The translations under genes and the position numbers were made by a program. From the NCBI RefSeq assembly GCF_001270495.1, contig NZ_LGUR01000241.1:1-64000 (forward strand): DNA of 64,000 nt. Reading direction: 5' to 3'. Source of the stretch: Streptomyces viridochromogenes. Lineage in GTDB: Bacteria > Actinomycetota > Actinomycetes > Streptomycetales > Streptomycetaceae. Positions 1-8,516 of this stretch are shown one piece after another. The notes under the pieces are model-generated. The model made no database searches and had not been told where the DNA came from. It was given only the letters and a program-made list of their open reading frames with translations. How positions within the stretch are numbered: position 1 is the stretch's first letter; each line of letters opens with the position of its first letter.

Positions 1-20
1 CGAACGCCGGGTGGGTAAAT

Positions 21-67
21 CCAGCCCCTCCGGCGTTTGAGGAGCGGGGTCTGGGGCGGAGCCCCAG
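21..67. repeat. Dispersed Streptomyces-type intergenic repeat
   Basis: A GC-rich intergenic stretch containing the words CTCCGGCGTTTGAGGAG and GGGGTCTGGGGCGGAGCCCC. Sequences of this type recur many times between genes in Streptomyces chromosomes, usually just after stop codons. It holds two nested inverted repeats (CTCC..GGAG and CTGGGGC-GGA-GCCCCAG). It lies 48 bp past the stop of the DUF4190 gene. Copy number in this genome cannot be judged from one window. Confidence 0.6.
51..67 (-). terminator. Hairpin after the DUF4190 gene
   Basis: CTGGGGC (51-57) pairs perfectly with GCCCCAG (61-67) across a 3-nt loop. It lies downstream of the leftward gene ending at 115. There is no T-tract, as is usual for Streptomyces terminators. 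It is part of the dispersed repeat. Confidence 0.45.
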
Positions 68-114
68 GAGGATGGGACGGGTAGGGGCGGCGGGGGCGAG
101 GGGAGTCGGTCGTT

Positions 115-870
115 CTACGGCGCCACTATCAGCAACGCCGCCATCCCCAACCCCAGGACCACACCCGCCGCCCCACAGATGATCCCGGCAAGAGCCTGAC
201 CCGCGTTCGTCGCCTCGCCCCGCCGCGCCTTGCCCCGCCCGATCGCACCGAAGATCACGGCAAGCACCCCCACGACGATGGCCACCGGCCACAGACAGAA
301 GACGACCGCGGAGATGATCCCGAGCACCAGCCCGGCGGTGCCCATCCCGTTGCTCGGCATGGCCTGCATCCCGGGCCACCCGTAGTAACCCGCGGCCCCC
401 GGCCCCGGCGGATAGCCATAGCCACCGGGCCCGGGATAGCCGTACGGCACCTGCCCCGGCCCGTCGGGCGCGATGGGCGGCGGCGGAACGGGCTCACCGT
501 GGGCGCCGTAGGGCATCGACGCCGCGGGCCCCGGTGGGGCGAACGGGTTGGCCGGCGGCCCCGAGGACGGCATGGAGGTGACTGTCTGCTGATCGTGCAC
601 GGACGGCGCCGGCCAGGACGGCGGAACGTTCGGGGCGAGGGTGTGCCCAGGTCCCCCTGGGGCGGAGGGGGCGGAGGGAGCCCCCCGCGCACCCGCGACC
701 GGAGGAGCCCACGGATCCGGCTCGGGTCGGGCGTCGGAGCCACCCGGTACCACGCCGTCCCGCCGGTCCCCCTTGTCCAAGGACGTCGTCGCCCTCTTGT
801 CCAACGAAACGCCCGGCTCCCCAGCCGGCGCCTCCCCCGTCGCTTCCGGCCCATGCGCGTCGTCGGACAT
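115..870 (-). CDS. DUF4190 membrane protein with Pro/Gly-rich N-terminus
   Basis: A 251-residue protein. Residues 1 to about 170 are a low-complexity Pro/Gly/Ala/Tyr-rich segment with no visible fold, probably on one face of the membrane. The C-terminal 75 residues form two hydrophobic helices (about 178-205 and 222-250) separated by a basic, glycine-containing loop. This is the DUF4190 layout common in Streptomyces. It has no signal peptide and no catalytic motif. The ATG start is divergent from the deaminase gene, with about 160 bp between the two starts. The family has no settled function, and similar proteins are usually annotated only as membrane proteins. Confidence 0.75.
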   Translation of the reverse strand: MSDDAHGPEATGEAPAGEPGVSLDKRATTSLDKGDRRDGVVPGGSDARPEPDPWAPPVAGARGAPSAPSAPGGPGHTLAPNVPPSWPAPSVHDQQTVTSMPSSGPPANPFAPPGPAASMPYGAHGEPVPPPPIAPDGPGQVPYGYPGPGGYGYPPGPGAAGYYGWPGMQAMPSNGMGTAGLVLGIISAVVFCLWPVAIVVGVLAVIFGAIGRGKARRGEATNAGQALAGIICGAAGVVLGLGMAALLIVAP

Positions 871-1028
871 ACGCGGCCCCCCTCTGTCGTACGTGCCGTC
901 ATGTTATGGCCCGGGCCTCACCGGCGCGGCTCCGGCATACGATGACCCCGAGTCACCGATCAGCCGATCACCCGCGTCCCGCCGCCGCCCACAGTGCCGG
1001 CCGCAGACGCCGTTCCCGGGGAGGAACC

Positions 1029-2090
1029 TTGACCGACCGTCTCGTCGACGCCCGCGTCCCGCGCGACCTGCACGCCTTCATCGCCGGACTGCCCAAGGCC
1101 GAACTGCACGTCCACCACGTCGGCTCCGCCTCCCCCCGTATCGTCGCGGAACTCGCCGCCCGCCACCCCGACTCCAAGGTCCCCACGGACCCCGAGGCCC
1201 TGGTCGACTACTTCACGTTCACGGACTTCGCCCACTTCATCGACGTGTACCTGTCCGTCGTGGATCTGATCCGCACCCCGGAGGACGTACGGCTGCTGAC
1301 GTACGAGGTGGCTCGCGACCTGGCCCGCCAGCAGGTGCGCTACGCCGAGCTGACCATCACCCCGTTCTCCTCCACGCGCCGCGGCATCGAGGCGGGCGCC
1401 TTCATGGCGGCGATCGAGGATGCCCGCAAGACGGCCGAGGCCGAGTTCGGGACCGTGCTGCGCTGGTGCTTCGACATCCCGGGCGAGGCCGGCCTGGAGG
1501 CCGCCGAGGAGACCACGCGGCTCGCCACGGACGATCGGCTGCGCCCGGAGGGCCTGGTCTCCTTCGGGCTCGGCGGGCCCGAGATCGGCGTACCGAGGCC
1601 GCAGTTCAAGCCGTACTTCGACCGCGCGCTCGCCGCCGGACTGCACTCCGTGCCGCACGCCGGCGAGACCACCGGACCGGAGACGGTCTGGGACGCCCTC
1701 ATCCACCTGGGCGCCGAGCGCATCGGGCACGGCACCAGCTCTGCGCGGGACCCGAAGCTGCTCGCGCACCTCGCCGAGCACCGGATCCCGCTGGAGGTGT
1801 GCCCGACCTCCAACATCGCCACGCGCGCGGTCCGCACGATCGACGAGCACCCGATCAAGGAGTTCGTGAAGGCCGGCGTCGTCGTCACCATCAACTCCGA
1901 CGACCCGCCGATGTTCGGCACCGACCTCAACAACGAGTACGCGGTCGCCGCCCGTCTCCTCGACCTCGACGAGCGTGGCCTGGCCGACCTCGCCAAGAAC
2001 GCCGTCGACGCGTCCTTCCTCGACGAGACCGGCAAGGCCCGGATCACGGCCGAGATCGACACGTACACCGCCGACTGGCTCGCCCCCTGA
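1029..2090 (+). CDS. Adenosine deaminase family protein, probably aminodeoxyfutalosine deaminase
   Basis: A metal-dependent deaminase of the adenosine/AMP deaminase superfamily, 353 residues. Zinc-site residues are visible: H27 and H29 in ELHVHHVG, H210 with catalytic E213 in PHAGE, a following GHGT motif, and the D291-D292 pair in SDDPPMFG. I chose the TTG at 1029 because GGGGAGGA lies just upstream; the longer frame back to 906 adds an unlikely Arg-rich leader. HVHHVG replaces the more usual HxHLxG of true adenosine deaminases. From memory, S. coelicolor has a paralogue in this position that acts on 6-amino-6-deoxyfutalosine in the futalosine route to menaquinone. That substrate is inferred; plain adenosine deaminase remains possible. 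Confidence 0.85.
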   Translation: MTDRLVDARVPRDLHAFIAGLPKAELHVHHVGSASPRIVAELAARHPDSKVPTDPEALVDYFTFTDFAHFIDVYLSVVDLIRTPEDVRLLTYEVARDLARQQVRYAELTITPFSSTRRGIEAGAFMAAIEDARKTAEAEFGTVLRWCFDIPGEAGLEAAEETTRLATDDRLRPEGLVSFGLGGPEIGVPRPQFKPYFDRALAAGLHSVPHAGETTGPETVWDALIHLGAERIGHGTSSARDPKLLAHLAEHRIPLEVCPTSNIATRAVRTIDEHPIKEFVKAGVVVTINSDDPPMFGTDLNNEYAVAARLLDLDERGLADLAKNAVDASFLDETGKARITAEIDTYTADWLAP

Positions 2091-2148
2091 GCCCACCGGC
2101 CACCGCCATCGCCCCTGTCCTCGCCCCCGTTCCCAGCAGAATGGCCTC

Positions 2149-2844
2149 ATGCAGAACGTGACCGCCGTCGCCCACCGCGGCGACCCCTACCGCGTCCGCG
2201 AGAACACGCTCGCCTCCCTGCGCTCCGCGCTCGAACGGGGCGCGGACGCGGTCGAGATCGACGTACGCCTCACCAAGGACGGCGTGCCGGTGCTGCTGCA
2301 CGACGAGACGCTGAAGCGGCTGTGGGAGCAGGATCGGCCGCTGCTCGCGCTGTCGGCGGCCGAGGTGCGGGGGCTGACGGCGGGCGGGGTGCCGACGCTG
2401 GCGGAGGCGCTCGCGGCGTGCGACGGGAGCCGGGTGATGCTCGACCTGCCGGGCACGCCCGATGTGCGGGCGGCGCGCCGGGTGGTGGACGTGGTCCGCG
2501 AGTGCGGGGCGCAGGATCGCGTGTACTACTGCGCGGGCGCCCCGGCCATGCTCGCCGTCCGCGCCGCCGACCCGGCCGCCGAGATCGCCCTGACCTGGAC
2601 GACGTCGGCCCCGCCGCGTGCCGGCCTGCTGGCGGCGGTGCGCCCGCGCTGGCTGAACTACCGCTTCAGTCTGGTCGACCACGCCCTCGCCGAGCGCGTC
2701 CACCGCGACGGCTGCCTGCTGTCCGTCTGGACCCCGGACACCCGCCGCTCCCTGCGCCGCCTGCTGGACTGCGGCGTCGACTCGATCACGACGAACCGGA
2801 TCGACCTCCTGCTCGCTACACGCGGGACTGCTGAGGCACGGTAG
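2149..2844 (+). CDS. Glycerophosphodiester phosphodiesterase (GDPD)
   Basis: A cytoplasmic GDPD-fold enzyme of 231 residues with no signal peptide. Such enzymes hydrolyse deacylated phospholipids to glycerol-3-phosphate and an alcohol. The family signature is complete at the N-terminus: HRGD, then REN(T), then EIDVRLTKDG and VLLHD, giving the catalytic His pair and the metal-binding Glu/Asp residues. The C-terminal SVWTPD and ITTNRID motifs are also typical. The ATG at 2149 has only a weak ribosome binding site, and it follows the deaminase by 58 bp, so co-transcription is likely. The last 29 bp overlap tail to tail with the sigma-factor gene on the other strand. Confidence 0.9.
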   Translation: MQNVTAVAHRGDPYRVRENTLASLRSALERGADAVEIDVRLTKDGVPVLLHDETLKRLWEQDRPLLALSAAEVRGLTAGGVPTLAEALAACDGSRVMLDLPGTPDVRAARRVVDVVRECGAQDRVYYCAGAPAMLAVRAADPAAEIALTWTTSAPPRAGLLAAVRPRWLNYRFSLVDHALAERVHRDGCLLSVWTPDTRRSLRRLLDCGVDSITTNRIDLLLATRGTAEAR

Positions 2845-4495
2845 CCGCGTCCGCAGGGGTCTCGCGCGTGACGTACTGCGGTACCGGTGTGTCGTCCTTG
2901 CCGGTGTCGCGGACGAGACCGTAGCGGACCGCGCCGTCGGGCGGCCCCTGGTTGATGTCTTTGTCGGCCGCGGCCCAGTCCGACGGGAAGACAGCGAGGC
3001 CGTAGTCGGCACCGCGTTCGTTCTGGGTGAGGGTGACGCTGCCGTCGAGGTAGAAGTACTCGTTCTGCCACATCTGCTGGGTGCCGTCCGGCAGGACCGT
3101 GTAGCCGATGTCCGGGCCGCCCATGCCGGTGACGTAGCCCCGGTCGGAACCGTCGCCGTAGACGTCGTCCATGCGACGGCCGCCGCCGGAGGCGACGTGG
3201 AAGAGCTTGCCCTTCAAGCCGGTCCAGGCCGGCATGACCAGGGCGCCGGGCCGTGAGTGCGGCGAGAGCTGCCAGCGCACGAGGACATAGCCCTGGCCGC
3301 TGAGCGTCACGCTGTCGCCGCGGTGCTGCATCACGGCCCGCCGGCCGCCCGTGCTGGTGATCCCGGACTCGGGGCGACGCGGGAGGGCCGCGGGCCGGGC
3401 GTCGGGGTCGGGGGCCCGGTCGACGGCGTCGACGACCGTGCCGTACAGGTCGGCCCTCTTCGTCGCGGACGGCGATGGTGACGGGGAAGGCGTGGCTGTC
3501 GGCGTCGCGGACGGCGGGGGCGACTGCGGGCGGGCCGTGCTCGCGTCCGTGGGCGCGACCGCGTGCGGCGGGGCGTCCGGGGTCTGGGTGACGACGTACG
3601 CGCCGCCCGCGACGATCGTCGCACCGGCGGTCACCGCCACGGCGGGCTGGGTGAGCGCGGCCATCACCTTCGCCGTCCAGCCGACGGAGGTCGCCGTGGC
3701 CGTGGCCGCGGCCGCCGTCTTGCCGCCGAGGGCCAGGGAGAGGGTGAAGCCGACGGGGATGGGGACGAGCGCGATACCGACGAGGAGGCGTTCCGCCGGC
3801 ACGACGGCCTCGCGGGTGTCCCCGCAGTAGCCGCAGCCCCTGATGTGCCGGGCCAGCCGCTTGCGCCAGACCGAGTCGGGGCGGCCGTTCCAGCGGGCGG
3901 CGAGTTCGCGCAGGCCGGGGCAGGCGCCGTCCAGCGCGCGTACGATGCCGCGCGCGGTTTCCAGCCGTTCCTTCACCCGCTGGACCCGCACGGCGGCGTG
4001 CTGCCGGCTGATCCCGGCCGCGGCGGCCAGTTCGCGCCGGGTCAGCTCGCCCGCGACCTCCAGCCACCACAGCGACAGCAGCTGCCGGTCCTCGTCGTCC
4101 AGCCAGCGCACCGCCTCGGCGACCTCGCGCCGCTGCCCCTCCAACTGGAGCCGCAGCACCGTGAGTTCGGCGAAGTCGGTGGCCTCGCGCGCGGCCGACT
4201 CGTCCAGTTGGGCGGTCTGCCTGCGGCGCGCCCGGTCCCGGATCTGCCGCATGGCGATCGCGACGAGCCAGGAGCGGAAGCTGTCCGGGTCCCGCAGCGA
4301 GCCGAGGTTGTCGACGGCGCGCAGCATGGTCTCCTGGACGACGTCGTCGACGTCGGCATGGCCGTTCAGGGCCCGCCCGACCACGTTGTAGACCAGCGGC
4401 AGCCACCCCTCGACCAGCTCGTCCAGCGCCTGCCGGTCACCGGCCTGCGCCGCCGCGATGGTGGAGCGCCACTGCCTGCGGGCTCCCTCGTCCAC
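2816..4495 (-). CDS. ECF sigma factor fused to zinc anti-sigma motif, membrane segments and extracellular domain
   Basis: A 559-residue fusion. Residues about 8-90 are sigma region 2 (including DVDDVVQET and SFRSWLVAIAMRQIRDRARR) and about 120-185 are region 4 with its helix-turn-helix. Then comes HIRGCGYC, a His-x3-Cys-x2-Cys arrangement as in zinc anti-sigma factors, followed by hydrophobic segments (about 245-270 and 290-315), a Pro/Ser/Thr-rich linker and a C-terminal domain of about 190 residues rich in Gly, Tyr and Trp, predicted to be outside the cell. Sensor and sigma factor thus sit in one chain. I chose GTG at 4495 because GAGAGGA precedes it at good distance; ATG at 4516 and GTG at 4552 are alternatives. 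There is no separate anti-sigma gene next door. The signal and regulon are unknown. Confidence 0.8.
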   Translation of the reverse strand: MDEGARRQWRSTIAAAQAGDRQALDELVEGWLPLVYNVVGRALNGHADVDDVVQETMLRAVDNLGSLRDPDSFRSWLVAIAMRQIRDRARRRQTAQLDESAAREATDFAELTVLRLQLEGQRREVAEAVRWLDDEDRQLLSLWWLEVAGELTRRELAAAAGISRQHAAVRVQRVKERLETARGIVRALDGACPGLRELAARWNGRPDSVWRKRLARHIRGCGYCGDTREAVVPAERLLVGIALVPIPVGFTLSLALGGKTAAAATATATSVGWTAKVMAALTQPAVAVTAGATIVAGGAYVVTQTPDAPPHAVAPTDASTARPQSPPPSATPTATPSPSPSPSATKRADLYGTVVDAVDRAPDPDARPAALPRRPESGITSTGGRRAVMQHRGDSVTLSGQGYVLVRWQLSPHSRPGALVMPAWTGLKGKLFHVASGGGRRMDDVYGDGSDRGYVTGMGGPDIGYTVLPDGTQQMWQNEYFYLDGSVTLTQNERGADYGLAVFPSDWAAADKDINQGPPDGAVRYGLVRDTGKDDTPVPQYVTRETPADAATVPQQSRV

Positions 4496-4791
4496 GTGCG
4501 TCCTCTCCCAGGTCATCTGCTGCCCGTACGCACCTTCCTGCCTGACCAGCACCGGTGGCTATATCGGAGATCACATTCCGCTTGCGGGGTGGAGACGCGG
4601 TGAAGGCGACGGCGATAACACTTTTTTGGACAGTCGGCGTCCCGTAAGGGCGATCCCTTACAACTCGCTTGTTCTGTACAGCACTTGCTCCGGGCTCCCC
4701 AAGGGTCGAGCCCCTCCTCGCCGACGATTCGGCCGGGGCCCTGCCACCGCGACGATGATCACAGACATCCCGTCGACCTCAGGAGCAGCAG

Positions 4792-5958
4792 ATGCCCGTA
4801 CGCCCGCTTCCCGCCCTCCTCACCTCGGCGCTCGCGCTGACCCTGACCGCACTGCCGCTGGCCGGGACGGCCTCCGCGCGGCCCGCGTCGTCATCGTCGT
4901 CGTGCTCCGCGCAGGCGATCGAGGCGGCCAGCCCGGACGGGCCGGACGTGAAGGCCCTGTGTGCCGCGCTCGCCGGACTGCCCGACCGGGACGCGACGGC
5001 CGCGCTGATCCGCGTGGGCGGCAAGGGGAGCTGGCACGGGGTGGCCGGAGTGCGGGACATACGAACCGGTGCGCCCGCGCTGGAGAACGCCCGCTTCCGG
5101 GCCGGTTCCACGACCAAGATCGTGACCTCGGCGATCGTGCTCCAGCTCGCCGCCGAGGGGCGGATCTCCCTCGACGGGACCGTGCAGCAGTACCTGCCCG
5201 GCCTGCTCACGAAGGACTTCGCGCCCATCACCGTCCGGCAGCTGCTGAACTTCACCAGCGGACTTCAGCCGGGCGCCTCCCTCGGCGAGGACGTCGACGA
5301 CGGCTACGAGCACCGCTTCGAGACGCTGACCCCCGAGGAGGTGGTGGCCGCGTCGGTCGCCAAGGGCCCGGACCCCGACCACGCGCCGGGCGAGCACCAG
5401 CGGTACGGCAACATCCACTACACCGTGCTGGGCATGCTGATCGAGAAGGTCACCGGCGACTCGTACGCCCACCAGGCGGCCGTACGGATCTTCCGCCCGC
5501 TCGGCATGCGGCACACCTCGTTCCCGGCCGGCCCGGACCCGCGCGTCCATGGGGCGCACAACCGCGGATACGACTGGATCGACGGAAAGCTCGTCGACGT
5601 GACCGAGTGGAACATGTCCGACCGGTTCGCGGCCGGCGACATGATCTCGACGACGAAGGACCTGGAGCGGCTGCTGTTCGCCCTGTTCCGCGGCCGGATC
5701 GTGCCCGAGCCGCAGCTGAAGGAGATGTTCACGGTCCCGGACGTCGAGGGGGCCACCATGAGTGCCGGGCTCCAGCGCTTCGAGCTGAACGGCAAGGTCA
5801 TCTGGGCCAAGACGGGCGCCCGTCCCGGCTATCACACCGTCGTCGCCGCCACCCGTGACCTGTCCCGCACGGTGGTCTACTCGGCCAACTCGACCGACGC
5901 GAAGGGCGACGGCCTGGCCATCGCCCAGCGTTTCGCCTTCCCGGCGTTCAACCGCTGA
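4792..5958 (+). CDS. Secreted serine hydrolase (class C beta-lactamase / D-Ala-D-Ala carboxypeptidase family)
   Basis: A 388-residue exported enzyme of the penicillin-binding-protein-like superfamily. A Sec signal peptide covers residues 1 to about 29 and ends near ASARP. The three catalytic motifs are visible: S106-T-T-K109 (SxxK nucleophile and base), Y205-G-N (YxN) and K340-T-G. This set fits class C beta-lactamases, peptidoglycan DD-peptidases and esterases alike, so the substrate cannot be read from sequence; streptomycete members are mostly annotated as D-alanyl-D-alanine carboxypeptidases. The ATG is preceded by AGGAG. It diverges from the ECF gene with about 296 bp between them, so control by that sigma factor is conceivable but no promoter motif supports it. 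Confidence 0.85.
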   Translation: MPVRPLPALLTSALALTLTALPLAGTASARPASSSSSCSAQAIEAASPDGPDVKALCAALAGLPDRDATAALIRVGGKGSWHGVAGVRDIRTGAPALENARFRAGSTTKIVTSAIVLQLAAEGRISLDGTVQQYLPGLLTKDFAPITVRQLLNFTSGLQPGASLGEDVDDGYEHRFETLTPEEVVAASVAKGPDPDHAPGEHQRYGNIHYTVLGMLIEKVTGDSYAHQAAVRIFRPLGMRHTSFPAGPDPRVHGAHNRGYDWIDGKLVDVTEWNMSDRFAAGDMISTTKDLERLLFALFRGRIVPEPQLKEMFTVPDVEGATMSAGLQRFELNGKVIWAKTGARPGYHTVVAATRDLSRTVVYSANSTDAKGDGLAIAQRFAFPAFNR

Positions 5959-6481
5959 CGGCGACCGCGGCCGGGGGCGCCGGTGACGATGTCAGCGCCT
6001 CCAGCCGCTTGATCCTCCTCCGTACGACGTACAGGGGGATCACTCCGAAGACGCCGAAGGACATGTCGATCACCGACCACCAGAAGGGGATGTCGCGGAT
6101 CGGCCCGCAGACGAGAGCGAGCGGGACGATGCCCGCGCAGGCGATCATCCCGAACTCGACGACCCAGATGTTGCGGACCGGGTCGCGGTAGGGGCCGTAG
6201 AAGGCGACGGCGATCACGAGATGCGCGAAGGCCAGCCAGTCCGTGCCGTAGAGGAGGAAGGGGTAGTCGGCGTCGGCGGCGTCCAGACCGCGCCGGACAC
6301 GCTCGATCCAGTCCATCAGGCCGGGCAGGTGCTCCGGCACGGACAGGGCGCGCAACAGATCCTCGGTCCAGCGCAGTTCATGGACGAGGGGGAAGGCCGT
6401 GGCGCCGCTGAGCACCAGGCAGACGACGAAGAAGACCAGCCAGACGCGGATGCCCTTGAGCAGGGCGGCTCTGTCGCTCAT
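5948..6481 (-). CDS. Conserved integral membrane protein
   Basis: A 177-residue protein with about four membrane helices: residues 10-30, about 82-100, about 108-128 and 132-155. A charged Arg/Lys cluster (VRRRIKRL) follows the last helix, on the likely cytoplasmic side. The TDWLAFAHLVIAVAFYGPYRDPVRN stretch, rich in conserved-looking aromatic and charged residues, suggests a defined family, but I do not recognise one with known activity. It overlaps the serine hydrolase gene end by 11 bp and diverges from the lipid kinase gene across a palindromic operator-like site, so those two genes may share a regulator. Confidence 0.75.
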   Translation of the reverse strand: MSDRAALLKGIRVWLVFFVVCLVLSGATAFPLVHELRWTEDLLRALSVPEHLPGLMDWIERVRRGLDAADADYPFLLYGTDWLAFAHLVIAVAFYGPYRDPVRNIWVVEFGMIACAGIVPLALVCGPIRDIPFWWSVIDMSFGVFGVIPLYVVRRRIKRLEALTSSPAPPAAVAVSG

Positions 6482-6502
6482 GGGGCCAGCGTACGCCTAA
6501 GA

Positions 6503-6516
6503 TTGAACACGTTCAA
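6503..6516. promoter_or_regulatory. Palindromic operator between membrane protein and lipid kinase genes
   Basis: TTGAAC-AC-GTTCAA is a perfect 6-bp inverted repeat with a 2-bp spacer. It is 22 bp upstream of the leftward gene start (6481) and 56 bp upstream of the rightward start (6572). In this GC-rich DNA such an A/T-containing palindrome stands out. The shape fits a TetR- or LacI-type operator, but no such regulator gene lies next to it. Confidence 0.55.
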
Positions 6517-6571
6517 AAACACCTTCCACCTCAGGCCCGGTCCTACGATGTCCGCGGTGAACGGAGGAATC

Positions 6572-7924
6572 ATGGCCCTGGACTTGAGCGGGCGGGCCTA
6601 CCGCGCCCAGCGGTGGGCGGCGCGGACGGCGTTGGCCGCCGCGGGGCTCGCGGTGCTGGTGCCGCTCGCGTACGGCGGCGTCGGCGGCGCCCTGCTGCTG
6701 GTGGCCGGGGCGGCGGGCCTGGGCCTCAGCGCGATCGCGGTGTGGTGGACGCTGACCCTGCGCGGCCCGCTGCGCTGGGCCGCGGCCGTGGTGGCCCTGG
6801 CATTGCCCGCCGCCCTCGTCGCCCTGTTCGCGGCCACCCTGTTCTGGGCGCTGCTGGCATCCGTGGCGCTGTGGGCGGTGGCCGTCTGGAGCGGCCGGTA
6901 CGCGCTGCGGGGGACGGGCAGTTCCCGGGTACGGGTGATGAGGGAGCGCAAGGCATCGCCGCCGCGACGGCCGTACCTGATCATGAACCCGCGCTCGGGC
7001 GGCGGGAAGGTGGTCCGCTTCGCGCTCCAGGAGAAGGCCGAGCGCCTCGGCGCCCGCGTCATCCTGCTCGACCCCGACGAGCACCAGGACGTCACCGCCC
7101 TGGCCCGCAAGGCCGTGGACGAGGGCGCGGACCTGCTGGGCGTGGCGGGCGGTGACGGCACCCAGGCGCTGGTCGCGGCCGTCGCCGCCGCGTACGACAT
7201 CCCGTTCCTGGTGATCAGCGCCGGCACCCGCAACCACTTCGCCATGGACCTCGGCCTCGACCGTGAGGATCCCTCCGCCTGCCTCGACGCGCTCACCGAC
7301 GGCGTGGAACTCCGTGTCGACCTCGGCTACGCGGGCGGCCGGGCCTTCGTCAACAACGCGTCCTTCGGGGCGTACGCGGCCATCGTCCAGAGCCCCGGCT
7401 ACCGCGACGACAAGATCGGCACCAGCCTGGAGCTGCTGCCCGGCCTGCTCACCCGTCAGCAGGGCCCGCGGCTCACCGCCCGCGCGGCCGACAAGACCCT
7501 CGACGCCCCGCATGCCGTGCTGGTCAGCAACAACCCTTACCGCACGGACGACCCCTTCGGCCTCGGCCGCCGCGACCGCCTCGACGCCGCGGTCCTCGGC
7601 GTACTCGGCATCAGGGTGGACAACGCGGCCGAGGCCGCCGGACTGCTCCTCGACCCCGCACCGGGCGGCCTCACCATCCTGACCGCGCCCGAGGTGGTCA
7701 TCGAAGCCGACCGCGCGGAGATCGAGGCCGGCATCGACGGCGAGGCCCTCGTCCTCCCGGCCCCGGTCCACTGCCGCATCGCCCCCGGCGCCCTACGCGT
7801 CCGCGTCCCCCGCAAGCGCCCGGGCACCCCGCAGCCCGTACCCCGCCTGGACTGGCGCCGACTGCGCAAACTCGCGGCGACGGTAGGGCGGACGGCGGTG
7901 CATCACCGGAGCCGGACTGTGTGA
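6572..7924 (+). CDS. Diacylglycerol/lipid kinase family protein with N-terminal membrane domain
   Basis: A 450-residue protein. Residues about 15-110 contain four hydrophobic helices; a DAGK-type catalytic domain follows from about residue 130. The catalytic domain has NPRSGGGK near its start (phosphate binding), the family-defining GGDGT at 193-197, then SAGTRNHFAMDLGL and the FVNNASFG strand. Members phosphorylate diacylglycerol, other lipids or sphingoid bases with ATP. The membrane-anchored form is common in actinobacteria and its lipid is unknown. I chose the ATG at 6572 because GGAGGAATC precedes it; the ATG at 6548 is less well placed. The C-terminal tail is basic. The nearby palindrome (6503-6516) may control it. 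Confidence 0.85.
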   Translation: MALDLSGRAYRAQRWAARTALAAAGLAVLVPLAYGGVGGALLLVAGAAGLGLSAIAVWWTLTLRGPLRWAAAVVALALPAALVALFAATLFWALLASVALWAVAVWSGRYALRGTGSSRVRVMRERKASPPRRPYLIMNPRSGGGKVVRFALQEKAERLGARVILLDPDEHQDVTALARKAVDEGADLLGVAGGDGTQALVAAVAAAYDIPFLVISAGTRNHFAMDLGLDREDPSACLDALTDGVELRVDLGYAGGRAFVNNASFGAYAAIVQSPGYRDDKIGTSLELLPGLLTRQQGPRLTARAADKTLDAPHAVLVSNNPYRTDDPFGLGRRDRLDAAVLGVLGIRVDNAAEAAGLLLDPAPGGLTILTAPEVVIEADRAEIEAGIDGEALVLPAPVHCRIAPGALRVRVPRKRPGTPQPVPRLDWRRLRKLAATVGRTAVHHRSRTV

Positions 7925-8033
7925 CCAGGCTTCTCCGCCGGTCGGGCCAGGATGGTCCTGGCAGACACCGCAGGCATGGCCTCCGCGGCTCCGGCACTGA
8001 AAGTGATCCAGAACCACTGTTCAGCCGCCGCCG

Positions 8034-8151
8034 ACAGGCATCAACCGCCTGAAGCAGTCCCGGGCAGTCGCCACCCGCCAACGACAAGCGCGGGTACGCC
8101 TTCCTCGGCACCGCCACAGCAGCAGCCCTGATCATCTGGCTGCGAACTTGA
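8034..8151 (+). pseudogene. Remnant of the C-terminus of an IS5-type transposase
   Basis: Translation with one frame slip gives GINRLKQSRAVATR, then NDKRGYAFLGTATAAALIIW followed by LRT and a stop at 8149-8151. This closely resembles the last 35-40 residues of IS5-family transposases (typically INRLKQWRG.ATRYDK...IIWLR). The slip lies at about 8075, where the expected Arg-Tyr junction carries an extra base. Nothing upstream of about 8030 continues the transposase, and no inverted repeats or target duplication are visible. It is a dead fragment, identified by eye from family knowledge. Confidence 0.6.
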
Positions 8152-8299
8152 TCGCCCGGACAAGTCCTGCGGTGGTCGGCACGTCCGGCTCTTCGCGCGG
8201 CAAGTGCCTCACGGGCATCGCATGCCCCCAGAGCCGCGTACGCAGCACTCGCTGCTGTCGACTTCACCCTCACCCGTGGGCATCCGCGCGCGCCTCGGT

Positions 8300-8516
8300 C
8301 GAACGGTCCGGGTCACCCAACGGCACGCGGGTCATCATCTGGCCCTGCAACGGCCAGAACAACCAGAAATGGACCAGGCAAGCCGACGGGTCGATCCGCA
8401 ACGTCCACGCCGGGCTGTGCCTCGACGCCGAACAGGCAGGAACCACCAACGGGACCCCTCTCATCCTGTGGACCTGCAACGGCCAGAACAACCAGAAGTG
8501 GTCCTCGCTGTCGTAA
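8300..8516 (+). pseudogene. Fragment of a ricin B-type (QxW) lectin domain
   Basis: The frame ending at 8516 reads SGSPNGTRVIIWPCNGQNNQ, KW, and after a spacer GLCLDAEQAGTTNGTPLILW TCNGQNNQKW, then stop. These are two beta-trefoil repeats with the NGT..(I/L)W.CNG..NQKW signature of RICIN domains found at the C-termini of streptomycete glycosidases and proteases. There is no plausible start codon, signal peptide or catalytic domain in front, and the upstream sequence in frame is nonsense Arg/Ser/Cys-rich text. I read it as the surviving 3' end of a secreted enzyme gene truncated by the event that left the IS5 remnant. Confidence 0.65.

Noticed and set aside
960..2150. Long minus-strand open frame of almost 400 codons opposite the deaminase gene
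   Set aside because: It is a shadow of a real gene in GC-rich DNA: Gly/Arg/Val-rich, no domain and fully antisense. Many similar frames elsewhere (for example 19753-22608, 35570-37594, 59004-62048) were rejected for the same reason.
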